Source: Leptospira fletcheri (GTDB lineage Bacteria > Spirochaetota > Leptospiria > Leptospirales > Leptospiraceae). Taken from it: a stretch of DNA of 64,000 nucleotides. This document shows, piece after piece, positions 61,857 through 64,000 of the stretch. The notes under the pieces are model-generated. The model searched no databases. It worked only from the letters and a program-made list of their open reading frames with translations, and was not told where the DNA came from. Where the stretch lies: contig NZ_RQET01000007.1 in NCBI RefSeq assembly GCF_004769195.1, positions 124,001-188,000 of the forward strand. The letters run 5' to 3'. The position numbers and the translations under genes are program-made. Each line of letters opens with the position of its first letter. The first letter of the stretch is position 1.

Positions 61857-64000
61857 TTCCTGATTCTTCCTCTATCAAATAGGGGAGAAAAACCCGAAAC
61901 GTGGTGGAGCCCGGTCTACTTTCCACCTCGATTCTTCCGTCGTGTTTTTCCACGATTTTGTTTACGATATCGAGTCCAAGTCCGCTTCCTTCTCCCGGAG
62001 GTTTGGTCGTAAAGAAAGGCTGGAAAATCCGGTCCTGGATTCCTTCCGGAATTCCCGGACCGTCATCGTTGATTTCTACGGCCACTTCGGAATCCTGTAG
62101 AAACATCCGGATCGAGATCTTTCCTCGGAACGCCATCGCCTGCAAAGAATTGTAAATCAGGTTCGTCCAGACGTGCAGCAAGTCGTCGGGATAGCAGAGA
62201 ATTTTCGGAACGTCTGCATATTCCTTGGAGACTAGGATCCCTTTTTTCAATTGATTCTGATAGATCGTCAAAACCGTTTCCAAATTTTCCTGCAGGGATG
62301 CGAGTCTCTTCGAGGATTCCGTATCGAAGTGCGAAAAGTTCTTCAAGGCGTATAGGATTTTGGACACGCGATCCACAGCGATCTGAATCGTATTCGTATT
62401 GGTAAAGAAAAAGGATTCGATCGTGGAATATTCCAGAAGGGTTGCGGAATGGGAATGTCTTAGAAAAAGGACGGCTTCTTTCGGAACAGTTCGAAAACCC
62501 ATATCGGTCAGGCTGTCCGCAATGATGTACGGATTGGAAAAACCCAGGTTCGTCAGTTCTTCTACCAGATCCCGTTTTACTCTCCTTTCTTCTATCCCTG
62601 CCAACTGCTCCCGGATCTGTCTCACCAGGTTCAAAAAAGTCCGGAAGGAGTCGACTTCTTCCGCAGACATCCCGCCGAAAATCGCCTGAACGAGAGGAAG
62701 CAAGGACTGGAATCTTTTCAAACATTCCTGAAGATTCTGATTGGAGGCCTTGACCGCGCCGATCGGATTGTTGATCTCGTGAGCGATTCCTGCGATGAGC
62801 TGTCCCAAGGCCGCCATTTTTTCGGACTGGATCAATTGGTCCTGAGTCCTTTTCAGGTCGTTCAGAGTCTCCTGGAGTTCGTTCTTTTGCATTTCAATCA
62901 GTTTGTTCCGAACCGAGATTTCGTTGTTCACGGTTCTTAGGATCTCCACTTCGTGAATTGCGGAAGTGTCCAAGAGACTGATCGCGGCGATAAAGGATTC
63001 TCGTTCCGTGTAGAAATGGATGTTTCCGATGGAAGGAAATACTGTGCCGTCGATTCGAACGGTTCTCAATTCCAAGTTATCCGCGCTTTCGAAAGATCTA
63101 AGTCTTGCGTGTACGGTGGTCCAGGATTCCGGCGTAAACAGGGAACTCGCCGGAAGACCTTGGATGTCTTCCGGAGAAAAACCGAAAATATTCAGAAAGG
63201 CGGGATTCGTATCCAGGATCCTTTCCGTCCGAGGGTTCACGAAAAGGATTCCTTCGTTCGCGAATCGATAAAATGCCTGGAACCTAGATCGACTCGCTTT
63301 CAGCTCCTCCTCCGAGCTTTTTCTGTCGGTGATGTCCGTTACGGTTCCCGCCATTCGAATCGGATTTCCTTCTACGTCCCTGTACACCATTCCTTTTCCT
63401 TCTATCCAGTGAACGGTTCCGTCCTTGTGAAAGATCCGATACTCCAGATGAAAATCTTTCGTTTCACCCCTTAAGGATTTGTCCACCGCATCTTCCATGA
63501 GGGAAGAATCTTCCGGATGGACCAGCGCGAAAAATCCGGAACCCGTACCTTGGAACTCTTCGAACGAGATTCCGAATAGATCGAAAGTGTTCTTGGACCA
63601 ATGCATGGAATCGTCCTGTAGATTCCAACTCCAGGTGCCCATCTTTGCCGCGTTCAAAGCTAAGCGAAGATTCTCTTCGCTTTCCTTCAAGGCCCGCTCC
63701 GCCAATAAGGAATCCGTAATGTCCGTGACCAAGAATACGAGGCTCGTGATTCTACCTTCCTCGTTTTTGATCGGAGAACCGTTGATGGACAGATACTTTT
63801 TAAGACCATTTGAATCTTCGATCGCGTGGCGCACGTCGAACACGGCTTCCTTAGAAGTCATGACTCGGGTGAAGGGTTGGTCTTCTGGTTTCCAAGGGCC
63901 TCCGTCCAAAGAGGTGGGCTTCCATTCCTTCGAGTCGTATTTTCTCTGCCTCAGATCTTCTAGACTTAAGCCCAGCACTTTTTCGGCGGAAGGATTCGCG
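61837..64000 (-). CDS. PAS sensor histidine kinase (N-terminus outside the window)
   Basis: The frame remains open to the right edge (ANPSAEKVLGLSLEDL is a PAS start), so the gene is partial and the GTG near 63978 is probably not its start. About 720 residues are visible: PAS domain (partial), a second PAS with ALVHPEDSSLMEDAV and GTVTDITDRK, a third PAS with GILFVNPRTERILDTNPAF, a coiled coil, HisKA with LIAGIAHEINNPIGAV (His), and an ATPase with NDDGPGIPEGIQDRIF and EGSGLGLDIVNKIV. It is soluble as far as seen. The neighbouring receiver is a plausible partner, but the pair are convergent. Confidence 0.88.
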   Translation of the reverse strand, partial: ANPSAEKVLGLSLEDLRQRKYDSKEWKPTSLDGGPWKPEDQPFTRVMTSKEAVFDVRHAIEDSNGLKKYLSINGSPIKNEEGRITSLVFLVTDITDSLLAERALKESEENLRLALNAAKMGTWSWNLQDDSMHWSKNTFDLFGISFEEFQGTGSGFFALVHPEDSSLMEDAVDKSLRGETKDFHLEYRIFHKDGTVHWIEGKGMVYRDVEGNPIRMAGTVTDITDRKSSEEELKASRSRFQAFYRFANEGILFVNPRTERILDTNPAFLNIFGFSPEDIQGLPASSLFTPESWTTVHARLRSFESADNLELRTVRIDGTVFPSIGNIHFYTERESFIAAISLLDTSAIHEVEILRTVNNEISVRNKLIEMQKNELQETLNDLKRTQDQLIQSEKMAALGQLIAGIAHEINNPIGAVKASNQNLQECLKRFQSLLPLVQAIFGGMSAEEVDSFRTFLNLVRQIREQLAGIEERRVKRDLVEELTNLGFSNPYIIADSLTDMGFRTVPKEAVLFLRHSHSATLLEYSTIESFFFTNTNTIQIAVDRVSKILYALKNFSHFDTESSKRLASLQENLETVLTIYQNQLKKGILVSKEYADVPKILCYPDDLLHVWTNLIYNSLQAMAFRGKISIRMFLQDSEVAVEINDDGPGIPEGIQDRIFQPFFTTKPPGEGSGLGLDIVNKIVEKHDGRIEVESRPGSTTFRVFLPYLIEEESGIISERK

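Noticed and set aside
1..64000. CRISPR array, tRNA or rRNA genes, or transposase genes
   Set aside because: No regularly spaced repeats, tRNA-like cloverleaf signals, rRNA blocks or transposase motifs were seen on either strand.

Overview
The window looks like chromosome of a Leptospira species. It carries the flaA2-flaA1 pair of periplasmic flagellar sheath genes, many spirochaete-type lipoprotein signals, a GreA with a very long N-terminal extension, a single-domain PUR protein, and a dense set of PAS, 7TM and response-regulator signalling proteins. Base composition is clearly richer in G+C than L. interrogans or L. biflexa, which suggests another clade of the genus. This is a reading from gene content, not a species identification. 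No rRNA, tRNA, CRISPR array, IS transposase or prophage was seen.

Layout. 1-2400: a dispersed intergenic repeat, a PUR-domain gene, flaA2 and flaA1, ending in a strong terminator. 2450-2680: a highly structured gene-free stretch (candidate small RNA) followed by a sigma-70-like promoter. 2762-5600: the long GreA and its terminator. 5607-6557: an AT-rich higBA toxin-antitoxin insertion, flanked by a 58-bp direct repeat made from the 3' end of the M23 peptidase gene. 6499-9432: M23 peptidase and an LptE-like lipoprotein, divergent, then a second copy of the dispersed repeat. 9433-16356: fur-like gene, tgt, a STAS protein, a LysM lipoprotein, nadC and rel (ppGpp). 16449-19358: an oligopeptide-binding lipoprotein and a divergent kinase-like protein. 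19409-21591: tetR and a flavin monooxygenase in a divergent pair around an inverted repeat. 21783-25862: purB, a Rossmann-fold protein, a membrane AraC regulator and a fatty acid hydroxylase. 25872-30944 (minus): a PAS histidine kinase and two glycosyltransferases. 31082-42751: a tightly packed group of STAS, AsmA-like, small lipoprotein and a 2541-residue beta-propeller/TPR protein with a degenerate CHAT-like C-terminus. 42791-50152: an aminopeptidase head-to-head with an HtrA-like protease, then aminotransferase, murI, FecR lipoprotein, purM and a ClC channel. 50224-56195: histidine kinase, mutL, membrane protein, Cys-rich small protein and rarA. 56388-64000: a 53-residue protein, hisC, and a second-messenger and phosphorelay cluster.

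The most unusual object is the nucleotide cyclase at 57757-59388. It joins an N-terminal 2Fe-2S ferredoxin domain, a class III cyclase domain and a C-terminal domain that reads like a class I haem peroxidase (ascorbate/cytochrome c peroxidase type). In that domain the proximal His and its Asp partner are kept, while the distal Arg-Trp-His is replaced. I infer a redox or haem sensor that controls cyclic nucleotide synthesis. It sits next to a REC-EAL protein, a stand-alone REC protein and a PAS histidine kinase, and the two REC genes share an upstream T-tract motif. Other leads are the higBA insertion with its duplicated gene end, the candidate RNA between flaA1 and greA, the kinase-like protein and the CHAT-like giant protein.
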